This document shows, one piece after another, positions 10,221 through 19,788 of a DNA stretch of 64,000 nt; within the stretch, counting starts at the first letter, position 1, and each line of letters opens with the position of its first letter. The notes under the pieces were generated by a model. The model was not told where the DNA came from and did no database searches. It worked only from the letters and a program-made list of their open reading frames with translations. The DNA lies in assembly GCA_017644005.1 (NCBI GenBank), contig JAEPMJ010000002.1:372001-436000 (forward strand), written 5' to 3'. Both the position numbers and the translations under genes were made by a program. The stretch is from Rhizobiaceae bacterium (GTDB taxonomy: Bacteria > Pseudomonadota > Alphaproteobacteria > Rhizobiales > Rhizobiaceae).

Positions 10221-10898
10221 TCAGTGATCGCGCACGACATACACGATGCGACGGTCGCCAGGCTCAACGATCACCGGCTGCCCATTCACATAGGCATAAC
10301 GGTGTTCATAGTCCGGAATTTCGTACAGCGTCACCGGTTCGGGTACACCTGCTCCGACAACAACTTCACCTTCAAGGAAAACAGGCTCAACCTGGTTCTC
10401 CAGAACATAGGTGCGCTTTTCCTGTGGTGGTTTGACGACGGCGCCTGTCGAGGCACCGGCAGTCGCGCCGGCAATACCGCCGACGGCGGCTCCGATTGGG
10501 CCGCCGATAAGGGCGCCGGCCACTGCCCCACCGGTCGCGCCAATCGCCGCACCGGTGCCTGAACCATCCCTGCTGTATTCAACAACCGGCACGCCGACCT
10601 CAGCCGGCCGCTGTGCCACAACCACGTCGCGGCCGGAATGTTCTGCGATAAGATAATCGGAATAGGCCCAGCCTTCGCCGCCGCCGTAGCTCACGCGACA
10701 CCATTTGCTGCCCTGAAGACAGCCTTGCAGCTGTGCCTGGTTGTCAACGTTGATAACGCCAACCACAGGGTGGTGCGGACCTGGGCCGCTGCGAACATTG
10801 AGATCGGATGTGGCGGTTACAACGACCTGTGCGTGGGCACTTCCAGCGAGCAGGAGGGTTGCAGCCACTGCGCCGAGTACAATTTTGTTTTGCATCAT
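10221..10898 (-). CDS. Exported SH3b-DUF1236 protein
   Basis: This 225-residue protein begins with a cleavable signal peptide (hydrophobic 5-20, cleavage after AHAQ near 24). A bacterial SH3 domain follows at 28-85 (SDLNVRSGPGPHHPVVGVI, WCRVSYGGGEGWAYSDYL). The middle is a Gly/Ala-rich stretch (115-155) resembling the glycine-zipper type, and the C-terminus (about 165-225) matches DUF1236. Proteins of this shape are common in rhizobial envelopes; SH3b domains often bind cell wall, but no activity is known here. AAAGGACAG lies just before the start; a second ATG one codon in is equally possible. Confidence 0.9.
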   Translation of the reverse strand: MMQNKIVLGAVAATLLLAGSAHAQVVVTATSDLNVRSGPGPHHPVVGVINVDNQAQLQGCLQGSKWCRVSYGGGEGWAYSDYLIAEHSGRDVVVAQRPAEVGVPVVEYSRDGSGTGAAIGATGGAVAGALIGGPIGAAVGGIAGATAGASTGAVVKPPQEKRTYVLENQVEPVFLEGEVVVGAGVPEPVTLYEIPDYEHRYAYVNGQPVIVEPGDRRIVYVVRDH

Positions 10899-11177
10899 TC
10901 TGTCCTTTCGATTGCCCCACCGGCTCCCAGGCGCGCAAACTTCGGGACTGCGACTGACAACATTGTGTCGATTTCGAAATGCAGATCTCCATCCGGTCCT
11001 GCAAATGTGGAAACTGCCCCGATCCGCGCCACAATTGCGCTGCCCAGCCCAGCGAATCCGGGGTCACGGCATTACGACAGCTTTTGGAAATATGTGAATT
11101 TTCGCCGGCCCGTCTGCGTTGGCGCTGCATCCTTTGCAGCCGGGACGTGAAGTAAAGTTGACGACAATAAGGAGAAA

Positions 11178-11288
11178 GTGGTGCCGACCTCAGCTCACTC
11201 AACAGCCGCCGGTCAGGACGCTGCAATCAGTGCTGCGCTGCCCCCTCACCCTGCAGCGATCCGGCTCGTACCGTTCGTGACAAATTAA
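11178..11288 (+). CDS. Possible 36-residue small protein
   Basis: A GTG-initiated frame with a good ribosome-binding site (AAGGAG, 6-7 nt spacing) runs to TAA at 11286-11288, ending 51 bp before the transglycosylase start. The encoded peptide (MVPTSAHSTAAGQ... to VPFVTN) resembles nothing I recognise. It could be a small leader peptide or chance. The rest of the roughly 440-bp gap between the SH3 gene and the transglycosylase shows no other feature. Confidence 0.22.
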   Translation: MVPTSAHSTAAGQDAAISAALPPHPAAIRLVPFVTN

Positions 11289-11338
11289 CGGGCCGCTGGC
11301 AAATTGTCGGCATGTCACGAATCGAACTGGAGAACGGC

Positions 11339-12130
11339 ATGGTAAGTCGGATGGGCTGGCAGTTCGCAGGAATGCTCGCATTGGCAATATTGGTTACGCC
11401 GGGTGCGGCCTTTGCCGCGAAATGCGGTAACAATTCCAGTGGTTTCGAAAACTGGAAAACGGAGTTTCAGCGGGAAGCCGCGAATGCCGGCGTCAAGAGA
11501 CGCGGCCTGCAGGCACTTGCCGGCGCGCGATATGCAACCGCCACGATCAAGGTCGATCGCGCGGTGAGGAAAGCCTTCAGCGGCAACGTGAATTCGTTCA
11601 TGAAACGCCGCGGCGGCGCCACGATCATCGCCAAGGGCAAGGCGCTCAAGAAACAGAATGCACGCCTCTTCGCCGACATCGAACGCCGCTACGGCGTGCC
11701 GGCCGGACCGCTTCTTGCCATCTGGGGCATGGAGACAGGTTTCGGCTCTTTTATGGGCAACCAGAATACGGTTTCCGCCATCGTGACGCTGGCTTATGAC
11801 TGCCGCCGCCCGGACTTCTTCAAGCCGCATGCCATTGCCGCATTGAAATTGGTCGACGCCGGCGTGATCACTGCGAAATCGGTGGGCGCAGCGCATGGCG
11901 AGATCGGCCACACGCAGTTTCTCCCAGGCAACGTCCTGAAATACGGCGTCGGCGGCAGGAATCTCCGCGACAAGGCAACAGCGCTGATGTCAACGGCCAA
12001 CTTTCTGCGCGGCCATGGCTATCGCGGCGGACCGGCTAGCGCCAACCGGCGTGCAATCGCAGGCTGGAACGCGGCTTCGGTCTACCAGCAGGCCATCATC
12101 ATCATGGCAGATGCGATAGACGGAAACTGA
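11339..12130 (+). CDS. Lytic murein transglycosylase, MltB-like
   Basis: This is a periplasmic enzyme that cleaves peptidoglycan glycan strands with formation of 1,6-anhydro-muropeptides. The 263-residue chain has a signal peptide (MVSRMGWQFAGMLALAILV, cleavage near AFAAK), then an SLT_2 domain. The catalytic glutamate is in GMETGFGSFMG (about residues 121-131), with GEIGHTQFLP further on. It lacks the C-terminal peptidoglycan-binding domain of larger MltB proteins. The ATG at 11339 is preferred because GGAG lies 7 nt upstream; an in-frame ATG at 11312 lacks a ribosome-binding site and would prefix the signal peptide with acidic residues. Confidence 0.93.
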   Translation: MVSRMGWQFAGMLALAILVTPGAAFAAKCGNNSSGFENWKTEFQREAANAGVKRRGLQALAGARYATATIKVDRAVRKAFSGNVNSFMKRRGGATIIAKGKALKKQNARLFADIERRYGVPAGPLLAIWGMETGFGSFMGNQNTVSAIVTLAYDCRRPDFFKPHAIAALKLVDAGVITAKSVGAAHGEIGHTQFLPGNVLKYGVGGRNLRDKATALMSTANFLRGHGYRGGPASANRRAIAGWNAASVYQQAIIIMADAIDGN

Positions 12131-12174
12131 CCCGGTCGCACGGCCCGCCCCTCAGGGAGGTGTCCGCTACTTCA

Positions 12175-12194
12175 CCTGTCGACGCAGCGACAGG
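12175..12194. terminator. Hairpin between convergent transglycosylase and argG
   Basis: CCTGTCG (12175-12181) and CGACAGG (12188-12194) form a perfect 7-bp stem with a 6-nt loop in the 145-bp gap between two convergent genes. There is no T-run, so a terminator role is only suggested by position. Confidence 0.35.
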
Positions 12195-12275
12195 CCGAGA
12201 TGGGTGGCGAACGGCTCGAAGTCTCGGCCATCACGTAAAAGCGCACGGCTAGAACACTTCAGGATATGAGGGTTC

Positions 12276-13499
12276 CTAACCACCCCGCCTGCGAGCAGCC
12301 AGCGTACGAAGCCGCAGTGCGTTCAGCTTGATGAAACCCGCGGCATCCTTCTGGTCGTAGGCGCCCTGGTCGTCCTCGAAGGTGACAAGCGCATCCGAAT
12401 ATAGCGACTTGTCGGACCTGCGGCCCGTCACGATGACATTGCCCTTGTAGAGCTTGAGGCGAACTTCGCCCTCGACGTCTTCCTGGCTTTTATCGATCAG
12501 TGCCTGCAGCATCTCGCGTTCGGGCGAGAACCAGAAACCGTTATAGATGAGTTCCGCGTAACGCGGCATCAGCTCGTCTTTCAGATGCGCCGCACCGCGG
12601 TCGAGCGTGATGGATTCCATCGCCCGGTGTGCGGCAAGCAGGATTGTACCGCCAGGCGTTTCGTAAACGCCGCGCGACTTCATGCCCACGAAGCGGTTTT
12701 CAACCAGGTCGAGCCGGCCGATGCCATTGTCGCGACCAAGGTCGTTGAGCGCCGCAAACAGCGTTGCTGGCGACAGCTCCTTGCCGTCCAGCGCAACCGG
12801 GTCGCCATTCTTGAAGGTGATGGTGATGTCGGTCGCCTTGTCCGGCGCATCCATCGGCGAAACCGTGCGCATGTGCACATATTCCGGCGGCTCGCCCCAC
12901 GGGTCTTCCAGCACTTTGCCTTCGGAGGAGGAATGCAGCAGGTTTGCATCCACCGAGAACGGCGCCTCGCCCTGTTTGTCCTTCGGCACGGGGATCTGAT
13001 GATCCCGCGCAAAGTTGATCAGGTCTGTGCGCGACTTGAAGGACCAGTCGCGCCACGGGGCGATGATCTTGATGTCTGGGTTCAGCGCATAAGCCGAGAG
13101 CTCGAAACGCACCTGGTCGTTGCCCTTGCCGGTCGCACCATGCGCGATCGCGTCGGCGCCGGTTTCTTCGGCAATCTCGACCAGCCGCCGCGAGATCAGC
13201 GGGCGGGCAATCGAGGTACCCAGCAGGTAGACGCCCTCATATTGCGCATTTGCCCGGAACATCGGGAAAACGTAGTTGGAGACGAATTCCTCGCGCAGGT
13301 CCTCGATGTAGATCTCACGGATGCCCAGCATCTCGGCCTTGCGGCGCGCGGGTTCCAACTCCTCGCCTTGACCAAGATCGGCCGTGAAGGTCACGACTTC
13401 GGCTCCGAACTCTGTCTGTAGCCATTTGAGGATGATCGAGGTGTCGAGGCCGCCGGAATAGGCAAGAACGACCTTTTTGACGTCTTTGAACTTTGACAT
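12276..13499 (-). CDS. argG: Argininosuccinate synthase
   Basis: ArgG joins citrulline and aspartate using ATP, the penultimate step of arginine synthesis. The 407-residue length is standard. The ATP pyrophosphatase P-loop [10 protein letters not shown] is at residues 13-22; [13 protein letters not shown] and the substrate-contact region [13 protein letters not shown] near the C-terminus are intact. It is monocistronic, with a strong rhizobial-type promoter upstream and a convergent neighbour downstream. A LysE-family amino acid exporter lies 1.3 kb away on the other strand, but no direct link is visible. Confidence 0.98.
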   Translation of the reverse strand: MSKFKDVKKVVLAYSGGLDTSIILKWLQTEFGAEVVTFTADLGQGEELEPARRKAEMLGIREIYIEDLREEFVSNYVFPMFRANAQYEGVYLLGTSIARPLISRRLVEIAEETGADAIAHGATGKGNDQVRFELSAYALNPDIKIIAPWRDWSFKSRTDLINFARDHQIPVPKDKQGEAPFSVDANLLHSSSEGKVLEDPWGEPPEYVHMRTVSPMDAPDKATDITITFKNGDPVALDGKELSPATLFAALNDLGRDNGIGRLDLVENRFVGMKSRGVYETPGGTILLAAHRAMESITLDRGAAHLKDELMPRYAELIYNGFWFSPEREMLQALIDKSQEDVEGEVRLKLYKGNVIVTGRRSDKSLYSDALVTFEDDQGAYDQKDAAGFIKLNALRLRTLAARRRGG

Positions 13500-13557
13500 T
13501 GGAATTCCCGTGGGCAGTCCGGAGCACAGCGTAAGCGGCTCTTCAATTCGGGCGGCA

Positions 13558-13586
13558 CTATTAGCAGGAAAGCCCTTGCGGACAAG
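13558..13586 (-). promoter_or_regulatory. argG promoter
   Basis: On the minus strand CTTGTC (13586-13581), a 17-nt spacer and TAATAG (13563-13558) match the rhizobial housekeeping promoter form. The predicted transcript starts about 50 nt upstream of the argG ATG. Confidence 0.7.
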
Positions 13587-13628
13587 CCCGCCTCCTGCGT
13601 CACGATTGCGCGAATAGGCCGTGCGGGA

Positions 13629-13657
13629 CTTGCCGCAACCGCGTCGTTGACTAGACT
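13629..13657 (+). promoter_or_regulatory. Promoter of the secreted hypothetical protein gene
   Basis: CTTGCC (13629-13634), a 17-nt spacer and TAGACT (13652-13657) form a good rhizobial-type promoter. It points away from argG and would give a leader of about 35 nt. Confidence 0.5.
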
Positions 13658-13698
13658 TGCCACCGATTCAAAGCCAACGACAGCATGAGGGGTTTGTA

Positions 13699-14655
13699 TT
13701 GTCCGGGGGAGAAATCGACGAGCCGAACCGGCGGAGTTTCTGGGGGCTGGGTGCCTTCCTCCTGCCCTCGATGCTAACCGCTCTGATAATTGCCGCCGAA
13801 CCCGCAGCAGCGCAGACCGTCTGGACAGCGCCCGAAGGCCAGTCCTACGCAATGCTGCCGGCGCCGCAAAATGGCACGCCCGTAACCGGCGGCGTGATGC
13901 TCTGCGACCAGCAGGTCTGGACGCTCTCGCTGGCAACCGAGCCCGGCGCCGAGATTGCCGGCGTCGACGGCACCGCAACGCTGATCGCGCTTGGTCGGCG
14001 GTTCACCGTTCAGTCGAGCCGCGGCAACAGCAGCATCGATCTGATCGTGCCTTACGACGCACTGGAGCCGATGAAGGCGAGTTCGCGCCTGCAGATCGAG
14101 CTCAGCGGCGACAACGCGCCGATACGCTTTTCACTGACCGGCTCGCGCCGGGCTATCACGGCCGTCGAGCAGAACTGCTCGGCAAGGCAGTTGCCGACGG
14201 AGAACCTGATCGAGCTCGAAGCCGCTTCGGTCTATCTCGAGCTTGGTCGCCGCCTGCGCGCCGAAGATATCCGCGACTTCATCATCTCCACGAACCAGCT
14301 TGCCGAGCTTGAGGTCGCCATGCTCGAAGTAGAAGGCAACCGCCGGCTGTTCTTTGTCGAGATATGCGGGTCGTCCTGGTATTATGGCGTTTCGGGCTGC
14401 AACATCGCCGGCTTTGCACGATTTTCTGATATCTCGTCCGACCCTTCCGAAATCGACCTTGAGGGCTGGGAGCCGGTATTCGAATCCGAGGGCGTTCACC
14501 TCTATCGCGAACCCGGTAAAGCGAACGATGGCTGGCCGAACCTTGTCACTGTCCCGCTAAAACCGGGTTTTCCCGACAAACTGTGGACGTGGACAGGGCA
14601 GCGCTATGCGGTGGAAGGCACCATTCAAGCAGAGCTGCGGACGGGACAGGACTAA
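13699..14655 (+). CDS. Secreted protein of unknown function
   Basis: I do not recognise this 318-residue protein. It has a basic N-terminus and hydrophobic core (RRSFWGLGAFLLPSMLTALII) ending in AEPAAAQ, a good export signal. The mature part starts with TVWTAPEGQSYAMLPAP, contains several isolated cysteines (DQQVW preceded by C, EQNC, EICG, SGCN) that could form disulfides in the periplasm, and is rich in beta-strand-like segments. No in-frame ATG precedes the signal; TTG at 13699 has AGGGG six bases upstream and is the best start. A TTG further upstream at 13657 would overlap the promoter. It is divergent from argG. Confidence 0.72.
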   Translation: MSGGEIDEPNRRSFWGLGAFLLPSMLTALIIAAEPAAAQTVWTAPEGQSYAMLPAPQNGTPVTGGVMLCDQQVWTLSLATEPGAEIAGVDGTATLIALGRRFTVQSSRGNSSIDLIVPYDALEPMKASSRLQIELSGDNAPIRFSLTGSRRAITAVEQNCSARQLPTENLIELEAASVYLELGRRLRAEDIRDFIISTNQLAELEVAMLEVEGNRRLFFVEICGSSWYYGVSGCNIAGFARFSDISSDPSEIDLEGWEPVFESEGVHLYREPGKANDGWPNLVTVPLKPGFPDKLWTWTGQRYAVEGTIQAELRTGQD

Positions 14656-14752
14656 GCAATTTTTGCGAGATGGCCGCTACGGCGGCGGACAAAATAGCGT
14701 ATGAACGGGGCGGCCGGGCCCGTTTGGCCGGCATCTCCAGTACAGGACCTCG

Positions 14753-15394
14753 ATGCAGTACCTTCCCGACACAGCCATCTTCGTTCAGTTCGCCATCGCC
14801 ACATTCGTGATTGCGATCACGCCCGGGCCCGACATGACCCTGTTTGTCGGCAGGGCGATGTCAAACGGCCGCGGCGCCGGCTTGGCCTGTATGTTCGGCG
14901 CCGTGACCGGCATCATGATCCACACCGGTATGGTTGCGCTCGGCCTGTCTGCGTTGATCGTCGCCTCACCCGAGGCATTTCTGGTGCTGAAGATTTTCGG
15001 CGCCGGCTACCTTCTCTGGCTTGCTTGGCAGGCCGTTCGCCACGGCTCGGCTTTCGCGCCGGAGAAGGCCGCCGGTAAACAGCGCTCACTGCTCCAGCAC
15101 TGGGCAACGGGACTGGGCATCAATCTGCTCAATCCGAAAATCATCCTGTTCTTCATGACCTTCCTGCCTCAGTTCGTGGCGGCAGATGACCCGCATGCCC
15201 CGGGTAAGCTTTTCGTGCTCGGCATGCTCTTCATCCCGCTGTCATTGCCGGTGACGATTCCGATGGTTCTGGCGGCAGACGGGTTCTCGCAGCTGCTGCG
15301 CAAGACGCCGACGGTGACTCGCATGCTGGACTACCTGTTTGCCGGCGTTTTCTCTGCCTTCGCTATCAAGATTCTGACGGCTCAGGCGCGCTAG
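14753..15394 (+). CDS. LysE/RhtB-family amino acid exporter
   Basis: This 213-residue inner-membrane protein has six predicted segments. The family signature is clear near residues 22-40 (AITPGPDMTLFVGRAMSNGR) and in LKIFGAGYLLWLAWQAVR (about 78-95), followed by GLGINLLNPKIILFFMTFLPQF (about 120-141). Family members export amino acids such as lysine, arginine, homoserine or threonine; the substrate here cannot be told. Its last 29 bases overlap tail-to-tail with the minus-strand membrane protein gene that follows. Confidence 0.92.
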   Translation: MQYLPDTAIFVQFAIATFVIAITPGPDMTLFVGRAMSNGRGAGLACMFGAVTGIMIHTGMVALGLSALIVASPEAFLVLKIFGAGYLLWLAWQAVRHGSAFAPEKAAGKQRSLLQHWATGLGINLLNPKIILFFMTFLPQFVAADDPHAPGKLFVLGMLFIPLSLPVTIPMVLAADGFSQLLRKTPTVTRMLDYLFAGVFSAFAIKILTAQAR

Positions 15395-15836
15395 AGCTCC
15401 GTTTGCGCCAGCCGCCGGCGCCCTGCCCCGCGATCAGCCAGTAGGCCAGGCCACCCACGAGACCTGCAGCGGCGGTTGCTGCATCGACTGTGGCGATCCC
15501 GGAACCAGCCGGAGCATCCATAGTCCGCAAAACGGCTGCCCCAAGCGCCACAACCCCGCCTGCAAGAGCAAAATAGAGCCAGCTTCGAATGGCTCTGAGT
15601 TCCGAAATCGTGATGAGCACGGCCGAGGGCAGGAACGCATAGTAGGATATGAAGAGTGTCGAGAGCAGAACCGACATGACGGTCGCCCACTGCGCCACCG
15701 GATCCTCGGCCCCGCCACCGAAACCCAGGCTCTCCCACGCCAGAAGATGGATGAACAACACCGCGGTCAGGACCGCTGCCGAGTAGCCGAAGAGAATGAC
15801 AAACAGGCGCAATAGCGCCGCAAACAGCCGCGTCAC
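15366..15836 (-). CDS. Four-helix membrane protein of unknown function
   Basis: This 156-residue protein has about four hydrophobic segments (10-35, 50-75, 84-105, 118-138) and a Ser/Pro-rich tail. I do not recognise a family. It starts at GTG, overlapping the rlmN stop by 4 bp (GTGA), so it is the coupled second gene of the rlmN transcript. Its 3' end runs 29 bp into the convergent LysE gene. Linkage to rlmN is seen in related genomes as far as I recall, but no functional tie is known. Confidence 0.75.
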   Translation of the reverse strand: MTRLFAALLRLFVILFGYSAAVLTAVLFIHLLAWESLGFGGGAEDPVAQWATVMSVLLSTLFISYYAFLPSAVLITISELRAIRSWLYFALAGGVVALGAAVLRTMDAPAGSGIATVDAATAAAGLVGGLAYWLIAGQGAGGWRKRSSSAPEPSES

Positions 15837-17065
15837 GCTTCGCCGTGCCCTGCGATCATCATGGCTTCCAGCGCCAGACGCTCCGATTTCTTCAGACGCT
15901 CGGACTCGGATTTAAGCTGCCCGCAGGCTGCGAGGATGTCACGTCCGCGCGGTGTACGGATCGGCGAAGCGTAGCCGGCCGCGTTTATGTAATCGGCAAA
16001 CTTCTCGATCGTCGACCACTCCGAGCACTGATAGTTCGTTCCGGGCCAGGGGTTGAACGGAATCAGGTTGATCTTGGCGGGGATACCCCTGAGCAGCCGC
16101 ACCAGTTCCTTGGCATCGGCAATCGAGTCGTTCACGTCGCGCAGCATCACATATTCGAAGGTGATGCGCCGTGCATTGGAGAGGCCCGGATAGGCACGGC
16201 AGGCGTCCATCAGTTCCTTCAGCGGGTACTTCTTGTTGATCGGAACCAGCATGTCTCGCAGATCGTCGCGAACAGCATGCAGCGAAATCGCGAGCATGAC
16301 GCCGATCTCATCGCCCGTGCGGTAAATCTCCGGTACGACCCCCGAGGTCGACAGCGTGATGCGGCGCTTCGACAGTGAAAGCCCCTCGCCATCCGAGGCA
16401 ATCAGCAGAGCCTTTTTGACTTCCTCGAAATTGTAGAGCGGCTCGCCCATGCCCATCATCACGATGTTGGACACCTTGCGGCCCTCCGCCGGCACAATCG
16501 CGCCATCCGGCGTGTCTCGGTCCGGGAAATCGCCCAGACGGTCACGTGCCGTGAGCAGCTGCGCCAGGATTTCCTCCGCCGTCAGATTGCGCACCAGCTT
16601 CTGGGTGCCGGTGTGGCAGAACGAACAGGTGAGCGTGCAGCCGACCTGAGAGGAAATGCACAGCGTGCCCCTGCCCTCTTCGGGAATGTAGACCGTCTCG
16701 ATCTCGACCGGCTTGCCGGCGCCGCGCGAGGGAAACCGAAACAGCCACTTGCGCGTGCCGTCGCCCGAAATCTGCTCTTCGACGATTTCGGGCCGCGCGA
16801 CGGTGAAGTGCTCAGCCAGCGTTGCCCGCAGATCCTTGGAGATGTTGCGCATGTCCGTGAAGTCGGAGACGCCGCGCACATAAAGCCAGTGCCAGAGCTG
16901 CTGCACGCGCATCTTGACCTGACGCTCAGGCACGCCGGCCTTTGCCAGCGCATCGCCAAGCTCTTCGCGTGTCAGGCCGACAAGCGAGGGTTTTTCGGAA
17001 CTGGCATTCGCAGGACGGGCTGCGTCCCGCGCCTGGGGGCTCGAAAGGTCTATCGAAATGCTCAT
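15833..17065 (-). CDS. rlmN: Dual-specificity 23S rRNA/tRNA adenine C2 methyltransferase RlmN
   Basis: This is a radical SAM enzyme that methylates A2503 of 23S rRNA and A37 of some tRNAs. It has 410 residues, with the Fe-S motif CxxxCxxC at C143, C147 and C150 (CTLTCSFC), the SAM-binding region [12 protein letters not shown] near 200-211, and a C-terminal region with CGQL matching the catalytic cysteine position of the family. The first 30 residues are poorly conserved Ser/Ala-rich sequence. It is coupled to the downstream membrane protein through a GTGA overlap. Confidence 0.97.
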   Translation of the reverse strand: MSISIDLSSPQARDAARPANASSEKPSLVGLTREELGDALAKAGVPERQVKMRVQQLWHWLYVRGVSDFTDMRNISKDLRATLAEHFTVARPEIVEEQISGDGTRKWLFRFPSRGAGKPVEIETVYIPEEGRGTLCISSQVGCTLTCSFCHTGTQKLVRNLTAEEILAQLLTARDRLGDFPDRDTPDGAIVPAEGRKVSNIVMMGMGEPLYNFEEVKKALLIASDGEGLSLSKRRITLSTSGVVPEIYRTGDEIGVMLAISLHAVRDDLRDMLVPINKKYPLKELMDACRAYPGLSNARRITFEYVMLRDVNDSIADAKELVRLLRGIPAKINLIPFNPWPGTNYQCSEWSTIEKFADYINAAGYASPIRTPRGRDILAACGQLKSESERLKKSERLALEAMMIAGHGEA

Positions 17066-17187
17066 GGCTGCGATCTGGGTTTCATGCGCGGCACTCTCCG
17101 GCGCACGCCAACATTGCGCGCGCTGTTAGCACGCAATGGCGGTTCCGTCACGCTTGAAGGCAGCCCCGCAGGAAGCAGGGAGCGGGA

Positions 17188-17691
17188 TCACCGGCAGTTC
17201 GAAATGGAATCGAGCGCTGCAGTGATGCCGCGCAGCGAGAAATCATAGGACGTCGGGTTGCCGCGTCCCGACGTTGCGCTGATCTTCATCGAGGCACCGG
17301 CCTTCATGAGCGAAACCAGCTGCGGCTCCTCGGCGGCGTTTTCCAGCCACGCCGAATTACCCTTCGTGAACATGCTGAAGGATTTGCCGTCGATACTCAC
17401 ATTGACCTTTGAATTCTCGCGGAAATTATAGGCAGCAATGAACTGCGGCTCATAGGCGACGTTCTGCCCAGGCTTTTGGCTGACGAAGAAAAATATGTCG
17501 CCATGATCCAGATTGGCGGGTGTCTTCGCGGTCGGGACCGACAGCACGTAGCAGACCTTGCCCCGCTGGGACTGGTACGAATAGGTGCCCCAGGCATGGT
17601 TCTGACCCATCTTCGTCGCTGTCTGTGCGACAGCGGGACCCGAAGCCAGCATCAGGCAGGTGATCGAGACGGCTGAAATCAATCCACGCAT
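17188..17691 (-). CDS. Invasion-associated locus B (IalB) family protein
   Basis: This 167-residue exported protein resembles Bartonella IalB and its many rhizobial paralogues. It has a signal peptide (residues 1-20, GLISAVSITCLMLASGPAVAQ) and a mature beta-rich domain containing the family features GQNHAWGTYSYQSQRGKVCYVLSVPTAK and the late GNSAWLENAAEE...LVSLMKAGASMKISATSGRG. One cysteine is near residue 60 and one at the penultimate residue. The ATG at 17691 is the only one placing the signal peptide at the N-terminus. In free-living bacteria the function is unknown; an invasion role should not be assumed. Confidence 0.88.
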   Translation of the reverse strand: MRGLISAVSITCLMLASGPAVAQTATKMGQNHAWGTYSYQSQRGKVCYVLSVPTAKTPANLDHGDIFFFVSQKPGQNVAYEPQFIAAYNFRENSKVNVSIDGKSFSMFTKGNSAWLENAAEEPQLVSLMKAGASMKISATSGRGNPTSYDFSLRGITAALDSISNCR

Positions 17692-18014
17692 GGTTGCCCA
17701 AAATCCCTCATTTTCTCGCGTGTCTCGGCTGATAACGGAAGCATCAGGCAGCTTCCGGCTTCCGCATTTAGATAAAATTTGAGTTACCAAAGGATGAAGC
17801 CCGAACCGCTTGATACCGCAATCACCCCGGTTTTCTTCGTCGCAACCCTGGTTACGCGGCAAAGCCGGATGCGTCGACACCGTTCAAGAATAGGAAAACG
17901 GCAACAGTTTGACTGCAGCGATTGTCGTCGTTTCAGAAGCAGGTGGCGGTTTCATATGGTCACGCACCCTTCCAGGACGCTACCAGTGCATCGTCGGATA
18001 TCCGAGAGGACATC
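17692..18014. other. Intergenic region between IalB-like and enolase-superfamily genes
   Basis: This 323-bp gap separates divergent genes. It is somewhat AT-richer near 17765-17785. I find no convincing promoter pair, repeat or RNA gene in it, apart from the ribosome-binding site GAGAGGA before 18015. Confidence 0.5.
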
Positions 18015-19232
18015 ATGAAGATCATCGACGTGAAGACATTTGTCGTCGCCAACCCGCCGCCACAGATCGGCGGCCGCTATTTCCTCTTCGTCAAATTGAC
18101 GACGGACGGCGGCGTTGTCGGGTATGGCGAAGCTTATAACGCAAACTTCGGCCCGGCCGTCACAGCCAGGATGATCGAAGACTGCGCCGAGCGTTATCTC
18201 ATTGGCCAGGACCCGCACGATATCGAGCGCTTCTTCCGCCGCGCCTATTCCTCCGGTTTCTCGCAGCGGCCCGACATATCCATGATGGGCTGTGTATCGG
18301 CACTTGAGATGGCCTGTTGGGATATCATCGGCAAGGAGGCCGACAAACCCGTCTACAAGCTGATCGGCGGTCAGGTGCACCAGCGGCTGCGCTCCTACAC
18401 CTACCTTTACCCTCAGACCGGCAGCGTCTATCCCGACGAGGCCGATGATACGGCACGCAACGTTTACAATGACCCTGATCTCGCCGCGGAATGCGCGGCG
18501 CAATATGTGAAGCAGGGTTTCAACGCGGTGAAGCTGGACCCCGCCGGTCCCTACACCTCTTATGACGGCCACCAGCCGCGACTGGTCGATATCGACCTCT
18601 CCGCGCGCATGCTGAAAGCGATCCGCGAAGCGGTCGGCACGCGTTGCGACATCCTGTTCGGCACCCACGGCCAATTCACGGCTTCGGGCGCCCTGCGCAT
18701 GGCGCGCGCGATCGAACCTTATGATCCGCTCTGGTTCGAGGAACCGGTGCCGCCCGACATGCCGGAAGAAATGGCTCTGGTCGCGCGCGGCACGTCGATC
18801 CCGGTCGCGACCGGCGAGCGGCTGACAACCAAATGGGAGTTCGCCCGCATCATCGAGCATCGCGCGGCATCGATATTACAGCCTGACCTTGGCAGGTCCG
18901 GCGGCATCCTCGAGACCAAGAAAATCGCGGCCATGGCGGAGGCACATCACATTCAGGTGGCGCCGCATTGTTATTGCGGGCCGATCGTTGCTGCCGCCAA
19001 CATCCAACTCGCAGCCACGCTGCCGAATTTCCTCATCCTGGAATCGATCAGGCAATGGGACGGTTTCCACGCCGAACTGCTGAAAAAGAAGATCGAGTGG
19101 GAAAACGGTTGGGTGATTCCCTCGAAAGAACCTGGTCTTGGTGTCGAACTCGATGAGGCAGTATGCGAAGCGCATCCATGGAAAGGCGGGCCGCTGCATC
19201 TGGAGATGGCACCCGACCCGCTGTTTCCCTGA
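18015..19232 (+). CDS. Enolase-superfamily (mandelate racemase / muconate lactonizing) enzyme
   Basis: This 405-residue sugar-acid dehydratase or racemase-type enzyme has the two-domain architecture of the family: capping domain (1-125), then a barrel. Visible are VKLDPAGP near 175, WFEEPVPP near 242, GERLTT near 268 and APHCYCGP near 318, which supply metal- and acid/base-type residues. At the place where most members have the first metal-binding Asp, the sequence reads FGTHGQF. The substrate is unknown; acid sugars are the usual guess. The ATG at 18015 has GAGAGGA upstream. It stands alone. Confidence 0.88.
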   Translation: MKIIDVKTFVVANPPPQIGGRYFLFVKLTTDGGVVGYGEAYNANFGPAVTARMIEDCAERYLIGQDPHDIERFFRRAYSSGFSQRPDISMMGCVSALEMACWDIIGKEADKPVYKLIGGQVHQRLRSYTYLYPQTGSVYPDEADDTARNVYNDPDLAAECAAQYVKQGFNAVKLDPAGPYTSYDGHQPRLVDIDLSARMLKAIREAVGTRCDILFGTHGQFTASGALRMARAIEPYDPLWFEEPVPPDMPEEMALVARGTSIPVATGERLTTKWEFARIIEHRAASILQPDLGRSGGILETKKIAAMAEAHHIQVAPHCYCGPIVAAANIQLAATLPNFLILESIRQWDGFHAELLKKKIEWENGWVIPSKEPGLGVELDEAVCEAHPWKGGPLHLEMAPDPLFP

Positions 19233-19240
19233 TACGCCAT

Positions 19241-19648
19241 CTAGGTTGATCGGTAGAGCTTTCCTCCTACCCAGGCGCAAGGCAGCGCAACGATGACCAG
19301 CAAGGCCGGATACCAGATCGGCCCAAGATCAGCCTGGGTAGCCGCAAACAGCCCAAGCAGGCTGAGAATTACCCCGACGACACCGAGAATGATCGCATGC
19401 CGCAGTGGCGCATAAGGCGCAAGCCGGGCGGCGATGTAACCGCTCAGCACGCCGAAGACGACACGGTAGGACAGGGCCAGAAGGTTGTCGCTAACCTCCA
19501 CCATCGGCACGCCCCAGGGTGGATAAACCTCGACAATATGGAAAAACTGGTCGGCGCCGAGTGACAGGGCGACATTTGCGACGAGCGCAATGATAATCGC
19601 CAAAACGCTTCTGCCGATGCGCCGCCCGGATGACATTTCGTTCGACAT
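19241..19648 (-). CDS. Four-helix membrane protein of unknown function
   Basis: This 135-residue integral membrane protein has hydrophobic segments at about 12-32, 50-72, 80-100 and 108-128. The C-terminus LVIVALPCAWVGGKLYRST resembles small transporter-like membrane proteins of alphaproteobacteria, but I cannot assign a family. The ATG at 19648 is preceded by GAAGGAAG. It ends 8 bp from the convergent enolase-superfamily gene and is divergent from the gene at 19789. Confidence 0.75.
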   Translation of the reverse strand: MSNEMSSGRRIGRSVLAIIIALVANVALSLGADQFFHIVEVYPPWGVPMVEVSDNLLALSYRVVFGVLSGYIAARLAPYAPLRHAIILGVVGVILSLLGLFAATQADLGPIWYPALLVIVALPCAWVGGKLYRST

Positions 19649-19788
19649 GGTCGCTTCCTTCGGTTCTGATACGGCTAGGACGTAGCGCCACAACCCATTC
19701 CGACATACAGGTTGATTTTTTCGAGCATTGCTGTGCAACGATGTCAGATAGGCTATTGTCCGCCGTCGCAGACATGCGGGGTACTGCA

